The position numbers and the translations under genes are program-made. Below, piece after piece: positions 1 through 8,554 of a DNA stretch of 64,000 bases (its first letter is position 1; each line of letters starts with the position of its first letter). The stretch comes from Paraburkholderia aspalathi (lineage in GTDB: Bacteria > Pseudomonadota > Gammaproteobacteria > Burkholderiales > Burkholderiaceae): contig NZ_FPBH01000005.1 of the NCBI RefSeq assembly GCF_900116445.1, positions 248,001-312,000 of the forward strand, given 5' to 3'. The notes under the pieces were generated by a model, which saw only the letters and a list, made by a program, of their open reading frames with translations, had not been told where the DNA came from and ran no database searches.

Positions 1-739
1 TGCCGCACATTTCCAGCGACATCTCGCCGAACGCGCCGCGCGCCACGATGCGGTGCACATTGCGCGACACGTTCGGGTCCGCAATCAGACGGACCATGGT
101 GTGGTCCAGGCCCAGACCGGCCAGCGCGATCGTCGCCGCAACGTTGGCGTTCTTCGGATACAGGCGCGCCGCCTCGCGCGCGCTGCCTTCGAAAATTACG
201 ATCTCTTCGTTCAGCGTGTGCAGATCGCAGAGCTGTTCCGCGGGCGTGCCGAGCCAGCCCGAAGGCGGCTTGCGGCCGGTGTACAACACTTCGTCGAGGC
301 CGCCGAGCTTGGCGGCAGACAACGCATCCACGCCGCCGATTGCGCCCGACAACAGCGTCAACGTCGCGTCGCCTTCATCGGCTGCAGCGGAAAGCGCGTC
401 CAACAACATCATGTCGGAGAGCGCACCGATCGATGCGACCGCGCAATCCGTACCGGCTTTCAGCAAGGGCACCACGTGATCGACCAGTGCGCTGTGCCCC
501 GCGCATTCCAGCGCGAAATGCGGTTGGCTGCTCAATGCGGACACGGAGGCCACCACATCGACCGATGCGCCCACCACTTCGCGCACCGACGCCATATGGC
601 GCTCCGGCACGATCACGTGCGACACGCGCACCGTCGGATCCGACTCGACCGAGCGATACACCGCCTGGCCGATCGCGCCGAAGCCGATCATCGCGACGTC
701 GACGGGTGCGTGATGCCCCGCGTAGCCGGTCTCACGCAT
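1..739 (-). CDS. L-aspartate dehydrogenase, partial (3' end outside window)
   Basis: This reading frame is open from an ATG at 737-739 to the left edge, so about 246 N-terminal residues are visible. The N-terminus has a Rossmann dinucleotide motif ([13 protein letters not shown]) and later segments typical of the NadX/aspartate dehydrogenase family ([38 protein letters not shown]). The family oxidatively deaminates L-aspartate to oxaloacetate and ammonia with NAD(P), or runs the reverse reductive amination. The start overlaps the stop of the upstream thiamine-diphosphate gene by 8 bases (ATGCGTGA), so translation is probably coupled. Its place at the end of a Rieske-oxygenase operon argues for a catabolic role rather than NAD synthesis. 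The true substrate could be an aspartate analogue. Confidence 0.85.
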   Translation of the reverse strand, partial: MRETGYAGHHAPVDVAMIGFGAIGQAVYRSVESDPTVRVSHVIVPERHMASVREVVGASVDVVASVSALSSQPHFALECAGHSALVDHVVPLLKAGTDCAVASIGALSDMMLLDALSAAADEGDATLTLLSGAIGGVDALSAAKLGGLDEVLYTGRKPPSGWLGTPAEQLCDLHTLNEEIVIFEGSAREAARLYPKNANVAATIALAGLGLDHTMVRLIADPNVSRNVHRIVARGAFGEMSLEMCG

Positions 740-2390
740 GTTCCGGCTCCTTTTCCTTGACCGGCGGGCCCGCGAACGCTGTGGCGAACGAGCCAACCGA
801 CAGCATGTCCACTTCAACCAATACGGGGCCCGTCTTCGCCATACCTTCGCGGATGATCTCCTCAGCCTGATCGAGCGATTTGATGCGGTAGTGCGTGAGC
901 TTCAAGCTCTCGCAGAACTGCGCGAAATCCGGCTGGTGCAGATCGACGTAGCAGCGGCGGCCGCCGTATTGCGCGTCCTGAATGTTGCGGATCACGCCGT
1001 AGCACTGATCGTTCATCAGCACGATCATCACGTTGGCGTTTTCCTGCACGGCTGTTGCGAGTTCGCCGACGTTGACCATCAGGCCGCCGTCGCCAACCAG
1101 GCACACCGTCTTCGCGGCATTGCCCGCGAGCGCTGCGCCGATCCCCATCTGCATGCCCTGGCCGATACCGCCGCCGAGTGCATGAACGCCCGCGCGCGGC
1201 GAGAAGATCTTCAGCATGCGGTTACCCCACGTGCTGTTCGAGATCGTGACGTCGCGCACCCAGTTGTAGTCGCGGCCCACGGCCTGCTGCAGCGCGTCGA
1301 CGAGGCGCTTGTACGGGCCGAGACCCTTGCCCACATCGGCGACGGCGCTTTCGCGCGCAGCAGCCAGGTCTTGCGCGAACGTCGGATCGACCTTCAGACG
1401 GCCTTCGAGCAGCGTCGCGAGCTCTTCGAGAACGGCCGAGGCATCGCCGTGAATGAACATGTCGTTGCGATAACCGCGGTTGTCGGCGAGCGCGTCGGCG
1501 TCGATGCGATACAGCGGTTGCGGCAGCGCCAGCTTGTACTTCAGCGTTTCATTGCCACGCAGACGCGAACCGACCACCACCAGCGCGTCGCACGTCTTGT
1601 AGAAGCTTTCGACAGCGGCATGCACGTTGAACGCGCCGAGCGTCGCCGGATGATCTTCCGGCAGCACGCCACGACCCTGCACGCTGGTCACCACACCGAA
1701 GCCCAAGGCCACGAGACGTTCAACCGCAGCACGTGCATGACGCGTGCCGCCGCCGAGCCACAACAGCGGACGCTTCGCATTCGCCAGTTGATCCGCGAGT
1801 TGCACGACACGCTGGCTGCAATGCGTCAACGTGGTGACATGCGGCGCGGCCAAGTCGGCAGGCCATTCGATTTCGGCCGCTTGAATGTCGATCGGAATTT
1901 CGACGCTGACCGGACCGCTCGGCGCCGTTTGCGCGACACGTACAGCTTCGCGGATCGTCGGCAATGCGGTTTCGACCGAGCGCACGCGGAACGCGGCCTT
2001 CGAGATCGACGACAGCATCGACAATTGATCCGGCGCCTCGTGGATATAGGCGAGATCCTTGTCGAGGTATTCGGTTTCGATCTGGCCCGTCACATGTAGC
2101 AACGCGGTGCCCGCGGTCAGCGCTTCGACCATCGCGCCGGCAGCATTACCCGCAGCAGTGCCGGTGCTGGTGAATGCCACGCCAAGGCCGCCGGAGACGC
2201 GCGCCAGGCCATCAGCCATGTTCACTGCGCCCGCTTCGCCACGTGCGCCGACGTAGCGAATCTTGCCGCGGTTGTGGATCGCGTCGAGGATCGGCATGTT
2301 GTGGATCGAGATCACGCCGAATGCGGTTTGAACGCCGCATTGCTCGAGAAAAGCGGCGATCAGTTCGCCAACGGTGGTTTTATTAGACAT
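732..2390 (-). CDS. thiamine-diphosphate-dependent decarboxylase/lyase family enzyme
   Basis: This is a 552-residue protein with the acetolactate synthase/benzoylformate decarboxylase three-domain layout. It has an N-terminal pyrimidine-binding domain with a conserved Glu region ([17 protein letters not shown]), a central domain, and a C-terminal diphosphate-binding GDGG motif ([19 protein letters not shown]). The family cleaves or joins carbon-carbon bonds next to a keto group, usually on 2-oxo acids. I chose the ATG at 2388-2390 because GGAGG lies 11 bases upstream and the gene then overlaps the SDR stop by 8 bases. A longer reading from 2414 has no ribosome-binding site. Between an SDR and an aspartate dehydrogenase, it may decarboxylate a keto acid made by ring or side-chain catabolism. 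The exact reaction is not predictable. Confidence 0.85.
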   Translation of the reverse strand: MSNKTTVGELIAAFLEQCGVQTAFGVISIHNMPILDAIHNRGKIRYVGARGEAGAVNMADGLARVSGGLGVAFTSTGTAAGNAAGAMVEALTAGTALLHVTGQIETEYLDKDLAYIHEAPDQLSMLSSISKAAFRVRSVETALPTIREAVRVAQTAPSGPVSVEIPIDIQAAEIEWPADLAAPHVTTLTHCSQRVVQLADQLANAKRPLLWLGGGTRHARAAVERLVALGFGVVTSVQGRGVLPEDHPATLGAFNVHAAVESFYKTCDALVVVGSRLRGNETLKYKLALPQPLYRIDADALADNRGYRNDMFIHGDASAVLEELATLLEGRLKVDPTFAQDLAAARESAVADVGKGLGPYKRLVDALQQAVGRDYNWVRDVTISNSTWGNRMLKIFSPRAGVHALGGGIGQGMQMGIGAALAGNAAKTVCLVGDGGLMVNVGELATAVQENANVMIVLMNDQCYGVIRNIQDAQYGGRRCYVDLHQPDFAQFCESLKLTHYRIKSLDQAEEIIREGMAKTGPVLVEVDMLSVGSFATAFAGPPVKEKEPEHA

Positions 2391-3180
2391 GTCGTGCAAC
2401 GCCTCCAGAAACATCGATGTGACTGCCCGTCGTATAGGACGACAGCGTCGTAGCCAGATAAAAGAGCGCTTGAGCGGCTTCTTCGGGTTTGCCGAAGCGG
2501 CCTAGCGGAATGTTTTTCTTGCGCGCCAGTTCGGCGGTCCAGTCTTCCCAGCTCTGGCCCGGCTGCGCTTCTTTTGCGTAACGGCGGCGCCATTGACCCG
2601 ATTCGACGATGCCGATCAGAATCGAATTCACGCGAATGCGTTGCGGCGCGAGTTCAACCGCGAGCGATTTGATGAGGCTCAACACGCCGGCGCGTGCCGA
2701 CGAAGTCGCCACCATGTGCGGCTCGGGCTGCAGGGCGAGCAGCGAGTTCACGCAGACCACCGCGGGGTTTGCTGCGTCGCGCAACATCGGCAAGAAGGCG
2801 CGGGTCGGGCGGATCACGCTGAAGTACTTCAGGTCGAGTTCTTCGCGCCAGGCGTCGTCGGTGGTGTCGGCGAACGTCGACACGCGACCCTGGCCGGCGT
2901 TGTTCACCAGCATGTCGGTGCGGCCGAAACGCGCTTGCACTGCTTGCGCAAATGCTGCGACCTCGTCCGCGTCCAGCACGTCGCAGGTTTGCGCCAGCAA
3001 TTGCGCTTGTGGAAACTGCGCCTTCAGCGAGGCTTCCGCTTGCGCGAGACGTTCGCTGTCGCGGCCGCAGATCGCGACCGAAGCGCCTGCTCGCAGAAAC
3101 AGTTCGGCAGTCGCAAGGCCGATGCCGGACGAACCGCCCGTCACCACCGCTACCTGTCCGGTCAAGTCGATTTGAATCAT
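2383..3180 (-). CDS. SDR-family protein with substituted catalytic residues
   Basis: This 265-residue classical-type short-chain dehydrogenase fold has the cofactor motif TGGSSGIG at about residues 14-21 and NNAG at about 93-96. Ser146 is present. The usual YxxxK pair is replaced: the aligned positions are Thr159 and Arg163 (TSSAR). The C-terminal dimer region is intact and the length is normal. The family reduces or oxidises carbonyl/hydroxyl groups with NAD(P). Without Tyr and Lys the normal proton relay is missing, so it may be a divergent enzyme, a structural partner or a different catalyst. It overlaps the IclR gene by 4 bases (ATGA), so it belongs to the same operon. Confidence 0.85.
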   Translation of the reverse strand: MIQIDLTGQVAVVTGGSSGIGLATAELFLRAGASVAICGRDSERLAQAEASLKAQFPQAQLLAQTCDVLDADEVAAFAQAVQARFGRTDMLVNNAGQGRVSTFADTTDDAWREELDLKYFSVIRPTRAFLPMLRDAANPAVVCVNSLLALQPEPHMVATSSARAGVLSLIKSLAVELAPQRIRVNSILIGIVESGQWRRRYAKEAQPGQSWEDWTAELARKKNIPLGRFGKPEEAAQALFYLATTLSSYTTGSHIDVSGGVARHV

Positions 3181-4079
3181 TTGAGCCCCAATGCCTTAAA
3201 GTATTTCGCGCCCGAGTTCGCGCTACCCGTCGGCCGATAGTTGAGCCGCTGCGAGAGTTCGTCAGCCGCGCGGCGGACCTTGTCGATCAGGCCGCTATCG
3301 AGCAGGGACGCATCGATCTCGTGGCGCGGAATCGTCGTCGTAATCACGGCGACGATGCGGCCCGTGTCGTTGCGCACCGGCGCACTCACCACCGAAATGC
3401 CGCGTTCGAACGACGACTCGCTGATCGCGTAGCCGCGCTTGGCGTCATCGCGAATGCGTTCGTACAAGTCGTCGATGGTGGCCGGCGTTTGTTTCGTGAA
3501 GCGTTCGAGTTCCGGTTCCGGGTAGAGCTTTTTCAAGTCGTCGAGCGTCATGTCGCCCATCAGCACCTGGCCGTGCGTCGTTGCATGGGCCGGCAGGCGC
3601 GTGCCGACATTCACCTTCACCGAACTGAAAATCGGCGCATGGCTTTGCGCTTTGGCAACGAACACGACGTCGCGCCCGTCGCGAATCACGATGTGGCTGG
3701 TGAGGCCGGTGTCGTTACGCAGCGCTTCGATGATCGGCAAACCGAGGTCGGTCAATTCGAGCGAGCTCAGATATTCGAAACCGAGCCGCAGCACCGCGAC
3801 GCCGAGGCGATAGTTGCGGTCCTTATCGGCGCGCTCGAGAAAGCCGAGCGATTCGAGCGTTTGCAGCAGACGGAACACCGTCGTGCGGGGAATCTTCAGG
3901 CGCTTCGATAATTCCGGTGCGCCTAGAACCGGCTCGCGTGGCGAGAACTCCGTCAGAATCTTCAGACCGCGTTCCAGACCTGGCACGCGATAGCTGATAT
4001 CGCTGCCTGTGTCTGCGTCGTTGCGGTCGTCGTCCGCGTCGCGCTCGGCGCTAACCATGTCATGCGTGTCGGACGTCAT
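3177..4079 (-). CDS. IclR-family transcriptional regulator
   Basis: This 300-residue protein has a winged helix-turn-helix at about residues 30-90 (LERGLKIL, APELSKRLKIPRTTVFRLL) and a C-terminal IclR effector domain with the typical segments HATTHGQVLMGDM and RGISVVSAPVR. It sits inside the catabolic operon: its ATG follows the stop of the hydrolase gene directly (TGAATG), and its stop overlaps the next SDR by 4 bases. It is the obvious local regulator. The palindrome at 8138-8157 in front of the operon is a candidate binding site. A close paralogue is encoded at 9634-10605. Whether it activates or represses, and its effector, cannot be read from sequence. Confidence 0.92.
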   Translation of the reverse strand: MTSDTHDMVSAERDADDDRNDADTGSDISYRVPGLERGLKILTEFSPREPVLGAPELSKRLKIPRTTVFRLLQTLESLGFLERADKDRNYRLGVAVLRLGFEYLSSLELTDLGLPIIEALRNDTGLTSHIVIRDGRDVVFVAKAQSHAPIFSSVKVNVGTRLPAHATTHGQVLMGDMTLDDLKKLYPEPELERFTKQTPATIDDLYERIRDDAKRGYAISESSFERGISVVSAPVRNDTGRIVAVITTTIPRHEIDASLLDSGLIDKVRRAADELSQRLNYRPTGSANSGAKYFKALGLK

Positions 4080-4970
4080 TCATTGGCTCCGTTGTCCGTC
4101 GCTTGCGCGGCAGAACGTGTCGATGATCGCGGTGTACGCGGCGGGTGCTTCGATATAACCGGCGTGCCCGGCGCGCGGCACGACCTGCAGTGTGGTGCCG
4201 GCGGCGAGAGCAAGTCGCTCGCAGGTTTCGGGAAGCGTAATGGTGTCTTCAGCGCCTACCGCGACGCTGATGCGGCCTTTGTAGTGTGAGAGGTCGCTGG
4301 CAAGATCGGCGTTGGCGAGAAGATGCGTCGCTTGCGCATAGCCGTGCGGAATCACACGCGACATGTTCCAGCGCACCCATGCGTGGGCTTCGGCGCTCGC
4401 GTGGGTTGACAACATGTTGGTGCTGCGTTTTTCGGCGAGACCTTGCGGGCCGAGTTCTTTCAGCATGGCCAGACGTTGATCGCGTTTGGTTTCGCGCACT
4501 TCCGCTGCGGAAGCGCCGTAACCGCCAGCCGGCGACAACAACAGCAAACCGGCCACTCGCTGCGGATTCGCCACGGCAAACGCACCCGCGATGATCGCGC
4601 CAAGCGAATGACCCAGCAGCACACAGCGTTCAATGCCGAGCGCGTCGAGCCATTGCTTCAATACAGTGGCGTAATCGCTTGCTGCGGGGGAATCGGCTTC
4701 TACGGGTGTCGATGCACCGTATCCCGGCGCATCCCACGCCAGCACACGGCGCGTCTCACCCAGCACTTCAAACTGCTGCACCCACGAAGCCGCACCCGAA
4801 CCGATACCGTGAAGCAGCACCAAAGGCAGCGCTTCACTTTCGGCACTATCCACATCGCGATAGCTCACCGCGCGTTGCGAAGCCAGCCAGATCTGCTGCG
4901 CGGGAAAGCGTGCAAGGCGCGCTTCGAGCGTAGCGTTCTGATCAGCGGTAGCGGACGGGACTGCGGACAT
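4080..4970 (-). CDS. alpha/beta hydrolase
   Basis: This 296-residue alpha/beta-hydrolase fold has an oxyanion-hole segment LLHGIGSGAASW, the nucleophile elbow GHSLGA and a late His in RAGHAGYIE. The family includes C-C bond hydrolases of ring-cleavage products, esterases and lactonases. Given the oxygenase operon, hydrolysis of a catabolic intermediate is likely. I placed the start at 4970, preceded by GAAGGA, rather than the upstream in-frame start at 5081, because the latter would overlap the cupin gene by about 65 bases. The downstream IclR ATG abuts its stop codon. Confidence 0.88.
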   Translation of the reverse strand: MSAVPSATADQNATLEARLARFPAQQIWLASQRAVSYRDVDSAESEALPLVLLHGIGSGAASWVQQFEVLGETRRVLAWDAPGYGASTPVEADSPAASDYATVLKQWLDALGIERCVLLGHSLGAIIAGAFAVANPQRVAGLLLLSPAGGYGASAAEVRETKRDQRLAMLKELGPQGLAEKRSTNMLSTHASAEAHAWVRWNMSRVIPHGYAQATHLLANADLASDLSHYKGRISVAVGAEDTITLPETCERLALAAGTTLQVVPRAGHAGYIEAPAAYTAIIDTFCRASDGQRSQ

Positions 4971-5016
4971 GATTTCCTTCGCGGGTGTTTTTAAAGCAAT
5001 ACCGGTGTCTAAAGGC

Positions 5017-5544
5017 TTAGCGCTTGAGCGTGGCCAACGGCGAATCCGGCGGATACGTCGGCGTAATCGGTTTGGCCGCACCGAGCATCACGCACATCAA
5101 CGCATCTTCTTCACCGATATTCACTTCCGTGCGATACACGCCCGGCGGCACCGAAATCAGATCGCGTTCACCGAGTACCGCTTCCCACGTTTCGCCGTCT
5201 TTCTCGCAGATCACTTTCATCTTGCCCCGCAGCACGAAGAAAATTTCTTCGACATCCATATGGATATGGCTCGGACCGATGTTGCCGGCTGGGATCACCA
5301 TCGTCGAAAACGTGAAGCCGCCTGCGGGCACGGTGTTCATGTCCTTCGCGACGCCCGTGCCGCCCGTGCCGACATAGCGCATTTGCGCGCGGCGATATTT
5401 CGGGTCGTAGTCGGCCTGAAACTTCAGCGCGTCCCAGTCATAACGACGCGTTTCCAGGCGCGCGACGCGGCTGTCCAACCATTGTGCAAAGCTCGCGTCC
5501 GCGGGTTGTTCCCACGATTTGCGTTCGAGTTCGGCGTCCGCCAT
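5017..5544 (-). CDS. single-domain cupin protein
   Basis: This 175-residue protein has one cupin barrel. Motif 1 is clear: a Gly, then HIH, then Glu-Glu and a final Gly in SHIHMDVEEIFFVLRG. These residues normally bind Fe or another divalent metal. Motif 2 follows around GERDLISVPPGVYRTEVN. The role could be a dioxygenase, an isomerase or a small-molecule sensor. Its place between an SDR and a hydrolase suggests a catalytic step in the same pathway. I took the start at 5544, with AGGAG spaced 6-7 bases upstream; the in-frame start at 5574 has weaker support. Confidence 0.85.
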   Translation of the reverse strand: MADAELERKSWEQPADASFAQWLDSRVARLETRRYDWDALKFQADYDPKYRRAQMRYVGTGGTGVAKDMNTVPAGGFTFSTMVIPAGNIGPSHIHMDVEEIFFVLRGKMKVICEKDGETWEAVLGERDLISVPPGVYRTEVNIGEEDALMCVMLGAAKPITPTYPPDSPLATLKR

Positions 5545-5570
5545 CTCTTTCTCCTTTCGATTCGACAAGA

Positions 5571-6347
5571 TCAATTCATCACGAAACCGCCGTTGACCGG
5601 CAGCAACTGGCCAGTCACAAAGCGCGCGGCATCGGACAACAGGAACAGCACCGGCCCGGTGACGTCGTCGGGCACTTGCGCGCGTGTGAGCGCGCGGCCT
5701 TGCAGGTAGTACTGGTGACGTTCGGCAGGCACGTAGGCGGTGGCCTCGACTTCGGTGAGGCCGGGTGCGATCGCGTTGACCGTCACTTGATGTGTGCCAA
5801 ATTCACGCGCTAGCGAGCGCGTCATCGAAATCACCGCGCCCTTGCTCGCGACATACGCGAGCAATTTCGGCGCGCCCCATATCGCTGTATCCGACGCGAT
5901 GTTGACGATGCTGCCGCGGCCCGAATCACGCAGATATGGCAATGCGGCGGTGCTCATCAGCCACGTGCCGCGCACGTTGACGTTCATCACGGCGTCCCAT
6001 GTCTCGATTGACAACTCATCGGCGAACTTGCCGCCCGAGTTGGTGATCGCCGCGTTGTTGATCAGCGCGTCCAGTCCACCGAGTTGCACTGCGGCCCGAT
6101 CGGCAAACTGCTTGATGCTGGCGGGGTCGGCAAGATCGAGCGGCAGATACGTCACTGCGTGACCTTGCTCGACCAGTGACGCCGCAAGCGCCCGGCCTTC
6201 GTCATGCAGCACATCGCCGAACACGACTTGCGCACCGGCTTGCGCCAGCGAGCGAACGAACGCTGCGCCAAGGCCGCGCGCGCCGCCCGTCACGAGGACG
6301 CGCCTGCCATGGAGTGCAGCCAATGCCGGAGACGCTTCGTTATGCAT
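5571..6347 (-). CDS. SDR-family NAD(P)-dependent oxidoreductase
   Basis: This 258-residue classical SDR has TGGARGLG near residue 20, NNAA, the catalytic Ser in NIASDT and an intact YxxxK in AYVASKGA. It lies directly after the Rieske oxygenase gene and overlaps its stop by 8 bases (ATGCATAA), which fixes the start at 6347. In many aromatic pathways an SDR dehydrogenates the cis-dihydrodiol or alcohol made by the oxygenase, and the position supports that here. The substrate is unknown. Unlike the SDR at 2383-3180, this one keeps all catalytic residues. Confidence 0.9.
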   Translation of the reverse strand: MHNEASPALAALHGRRVLVTGGARGLGAAFVRSLAQAGAQVVFGDVLHDEGRALAASLVEQGHAVTYLPLDLADPASIKQFADRAAVQLGGLDALINNAAITNSGGKFADELSIETWDAVMNVNVRGTWLMSTAALPYLRDSGRGSIVNIASDTAIWGAPKLLAYVASKGAVISMTRSLAREFGTHQVTVNAIAPGLTEVEATAYVPAERHQYYLQGRALTRAQVPDDVTGPVLFLLSDAARFVTGQLLPVNGGFVMN

Positions 6348-7437
6348 GGCTGTGGCCTGCTGCTTCGGTTTGCGCGGTGCCGGCCTGAGCGGCTTGAGCA
6401 TGATAGGCATCCAGCTCAGCGAAATGCTGCTGCGCGCGCTGACGGAACATGCGGCGCACACGCGTCATGCCGACGTCGTGCTGATAGAGGAATTCGTGCT
6501 CGCGTGCATTCGGCGCCATGCTTTCGAGAACGTAGCGGTCCTGCTCCAGTACGGCCCAATGCAGACCTTCCAGACGGTTGCGATACATGAAGCGCCATGC
6601 GTCGCGCTGCCACCCCGACACCTTGCGCGTGCGCCAGAAGTAAACCTGGCAATTGTTTTCGTCGACCGGCGTAGCAAAGCCGATGATCCCGAAGTTGCCG
6701 CCCGGGCCGAACTTCTTCTTGTACGGAATCGCGAGGCGCATCCACAGCGCGCCGGTTTCACCGAGCTCAACCCAGTCGAAATTCACGTCGCGCTGGCCGA
6801 CCTTTTCGAACATCAGACCGGTTTCGGTCTTGCGCACGCGCATGTCGGCCTGCTTGTCGCCTTCGGCCATTGAATGTGACGTTGCGTGCAGATACGCGCC
6901 GTGCATCGGGTCCATCACGTTGTCGATCGCGTATTGGTAATTGCACTTCCAGTTCGACATGCACAGGAAGTTCGCGTACTCGTCGCCTACCAGTTCTTCC
7001 GGCAACACTAGTGGCGTGGGTTCTTTATGGGCGTCGTCGCCGAACCACAGGAAGATCGCGCCGGCGTGCTCTTCGACCGGATACGACTTCACGCACTTCT
7101 GGCCTTCCAGCGGGCAGTTCGAGACAGCCGGCACCTTCGTGACCGTGCCGCCGCCGTCGATTTCAATGCCGTGGTACCAGCACGCGACGCTGCCACCGAG
7201 GTTCCAGCCGAGCGACAGACGCGCACCGCGGTGCGGGCAGCGATCTTCAAGCGCGCGGACTTTGCCTTCCTTGTCGCGCCACAGCACGATCTGATCGCCG
7301 AGGCGCGTGACGCCGACCGGCGCGTCGCCGACTTGCCAGCTCGGTGCAACGGGATACCAGTAATTACGCAGGCCGCGGTTCAGATAAGACTGGATAGGGT
7401 CGGCCGCGCCTTGAGTCGTTGTATTGGGGGACGTCAT
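6340..7437 (-). CDS. Rieske non-heme iron oxygenase, alpha subunit
   Basis: This 365-residue protein has an N-terminal Rieske [2Fe-2S] domain (CPHRGA then CWYHG: Cys-x-His and Cys-x2-His ligands) and a C-terminal mononuclear-iron domain. The latter has the bridging Asp and the two His ligands in NVMDPMHGAYLH. The length and lack of a beta-subunit gene fit the phthalate/vanillate demethylase group (alpha-only oxygenases). The start at 7437 has GGAG 8 bases upstream; the longer frame to 7539 has none. Electrons probably come from the ferredoxin at 7800-8114. No reductase gene is visible in the operon, so one must come from elsewhere or lie beyond the left edge. Confidence 0.92.
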   Translation of the reverse strand: MTSPNTTTQGAADPIQSYLNRGLRNYWYPVAPSWQVGDAPVGVTRLGDQIVLWRDKEGKVRALEDRCPHRGARLSLGWNLGGSVACWYHGIEIDGGGTVTKVPAVSNCPLEGQKCVKSYPVEEHAGAIFLWFGDDAHKEPTPLVLPEELVGDEYANFLCMSNWKCNYQYAIDNVMDPMHGAYLHATSHSMAEGDKQADMRVRKTETGLMFEKVGQRDVNFDWVELGETGALWMRLAIPYKKKFGPGGNFGIIGFATPVDENNCQVYFWRTRKVSGWQRDAWRFMYRNRLEGLHWAVLEQDRYVLESMAPNAREHEFLYQHDVGMTRVRRMFRQRAQQHFAELDAYHAQAAQAGTAQTEAAGHSHA

Positions 7438-7486
7438 GAAAAGACTCCGGATGCGAAAGCGAAGAGACGTGTGCGGGAGAGCGCGC

Positions 7487-7798
7487 TTATTCAGCGAGCA
7501 GGCGGAATTCGGCGGCAAGGCGATCGGCGTTCCACGCATTGCCTTCCGGAGTACGGAAGCCCACGCGGTTCAAACCGTCAACGACTTCCTGCAACTCATT
7601 CGCGCCGGCTTCGAAAACCTTTTCCAGCGCATCGCCGAACTCGTTTTCGTACTGGGTCGGCTCAGCCTTGCGCGTTTGCCAGATGAAGTTTTCGGTCTCA
7701 CCCGGCTTTTCGATCACGCCCTTGCCGGCAACGTTGTTCGGCTGCGGCGCGAGCCACGGCTTCAGGAAGGGATTGAAGTTCACGATGTGTTCTGACAT
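7487..7798 (-). CDS. small protein with recombinase-like helical C-terminus
   Basis: This 103-residue protein is encoded one base after the ferredoxin stop and before the oxygenase gene. The C-terminal third (EVVDGLNRVGFRTPEGNAWN and what follows) resembles the linker/helix region of large serine recombinases, a pattern of LN, a turn, TP-G-W and a final helix. There is no recombinase catalytic domain. It has no signal peptide or membrane segment. Its fixed place within an oxygenase operon suggests an accessory subunit of the oxygenase rather than a DNA enzyme. I do not recognise a defined function. Confidence 0.75.
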   Translation of the reverse strand: MSEHIVNFNPFLKPWLAPQPNNVAGKGVIEKPGETENFIWQTRKAEPTQYENEFGDALEKVFEAGANELQEVVDGLNRVGFRTPEGNAWNADRLAAEFRLLAE

Positions 7799-7799
7799 G

Positions 7800-8114
7800 T
7801 CATTCCACCTTGATCTGGATTTCTTCGCCGGCGAGACGTACCGAGTACATCTTCAGGTCGCGGCCGCCCGGCTCTTTCAGGCATTTGCCGGTCGGGATAT
7901 GGAACACGGCTTCGTGCAGCGGGCATTCGACGGTGTCGCCGTCGACAAAGCCCTGCGTCAGCAGCGCGTACGCATGGGGGCAGACGTTTTCCAGCGCGTA
8001 CAGCGCATCGCCCACCTTGTAGATGCCGATTTCCGTGCCGTCGAGTTTGAACTCGAGCGGCGCGTCGTCGGACAGGTCGCCGGCATGGCCGGCGCAGCGC
8101 CATTGTTCAGTCAT
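7800..8114 (-). CDS. Rieske-type [2Fe-2S] ferredoxin
   Basis: This 104-residue single Rieske domain protein has both cluster-ligand pairs (CPHAYALL and CPLHEAVF, Cys-x-His and Cys-x2-His). It resembles the ferredoxin components of aromatic-ring oxygenases and NirD-like proteins. It is the first gene of the operon and most likely passes electrons to the alpha subunit at 6340-7437. AGGAG precedes the ATG. The promoter and operator candidates lie 24-66 bases upstream of its start codon. Confidence 0.92.
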   Translation of the reverse strand: MTEQWRCAGHAGDLSDDAPLEFKLDGTEIGIYKVGDALYALENVCPHAYALLTQGFVDGDTVECPLHEAVFHIPTGKCLKEPGGRDLKMYSVRLAGEEIQIKVE

Positions 8115-8137
8115 TTCTCGCCTTCTCCTGAAGCCTT

Positions 8138-8157
8138 ATGTTCCATACAAGGAACAT
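8138..8157. promoter_or_regulatory. perfect palindrome, likely IclR-type operator of the oxygenase operon
   Basis: ATGTTCC and GGAACAT form a perfect 7-base inverted repeat around ATACAA. On the minus strand it lies just downstream of a TATAAT box (8175-8180), about 24 bases before the ferredoxin ATG. IclR-family regulators bind short palindromes of this kind, and two IclR genes are nearby. The position over the early transcribed region would suit repression. Confidence 0.6.
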
Positions 8158-8174
8158 CAGTTCGTGTATGGATA

Positions 8175-8180
8175 ATTATA
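8175..8180 (-). promoter_or_regulatory. -10 box of the oxygenase operon
   Basis: On the minus strand this reads TATAAT, a perfect -10 hexamer, within an otherwise GC-rich genome. The sequence 17 bases further upstream does not resemble TTGACA, which is common for regulated promoters. The predicted start is near 8168, giving a leader of about 54 bases before the ferredoxin ATG. Confidence 0.5.
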
Positions 8181-8380
8181 GGAGTGGCTTTGGCTCGAGA
8201 AAATAAAAATCTGGGCTGGTAGGGGAAAACACCGACTGTGGCATTCGCAACACAGCTTTGTGTGAACTGACGTGAACGGCAGTTTCCGCTTGATAGCCTT
8301 TCTGGGCGTGGGTTTGCCCATAATTTTCAGACAAATGCTGTGGCCCTCATGCGGGTTTGTACGGGGTCCGAAAATTTATT

Positions 8381-8445
8381 TTGACCACTTCCAGACTCAC
8401 TATAATTTTCCATAGGCGATACAGACGCCCATAGGTGGAACATAA
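8381..8445 (+). promoter_or_regulatory. porin promoter region with operator-like half sites
   Basis: TTGACC (8381-8386) and TATAAT (8401-8406) resemble -35 and -10 boxes, but the 14-base gap is short. Just after lie TTTTCCATAGG (8407-8417) and CATAGGTGGAACAT (8430-8443). The second differs from the right half of the operator at 8138-8157 in only three positions. The porin and the oxygenase operon may therefore share a regulator. The 8115-8554 gap holds no gene that I can see. Confidence 0.4.
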
Positions 8446-8554
8446 AGCGGAGCAGTTTTGGCGCATAAACCCGAAACTGCATTCAACCCAAAGCAAGGAT
8501 CAGGGACGACGAAATCGGCGCGAGCTATCCGTCGTGTGATCAGGAGAACCAACG

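Noticed and set aside
738..2099. Long open frame of 453 codons opposite the thiamine-diphosphate enzyme gene
   Set aside because: It is an antisense shadow of a clearly coding gene in high-GC DNA, with no family features and no ribosome-binding site.
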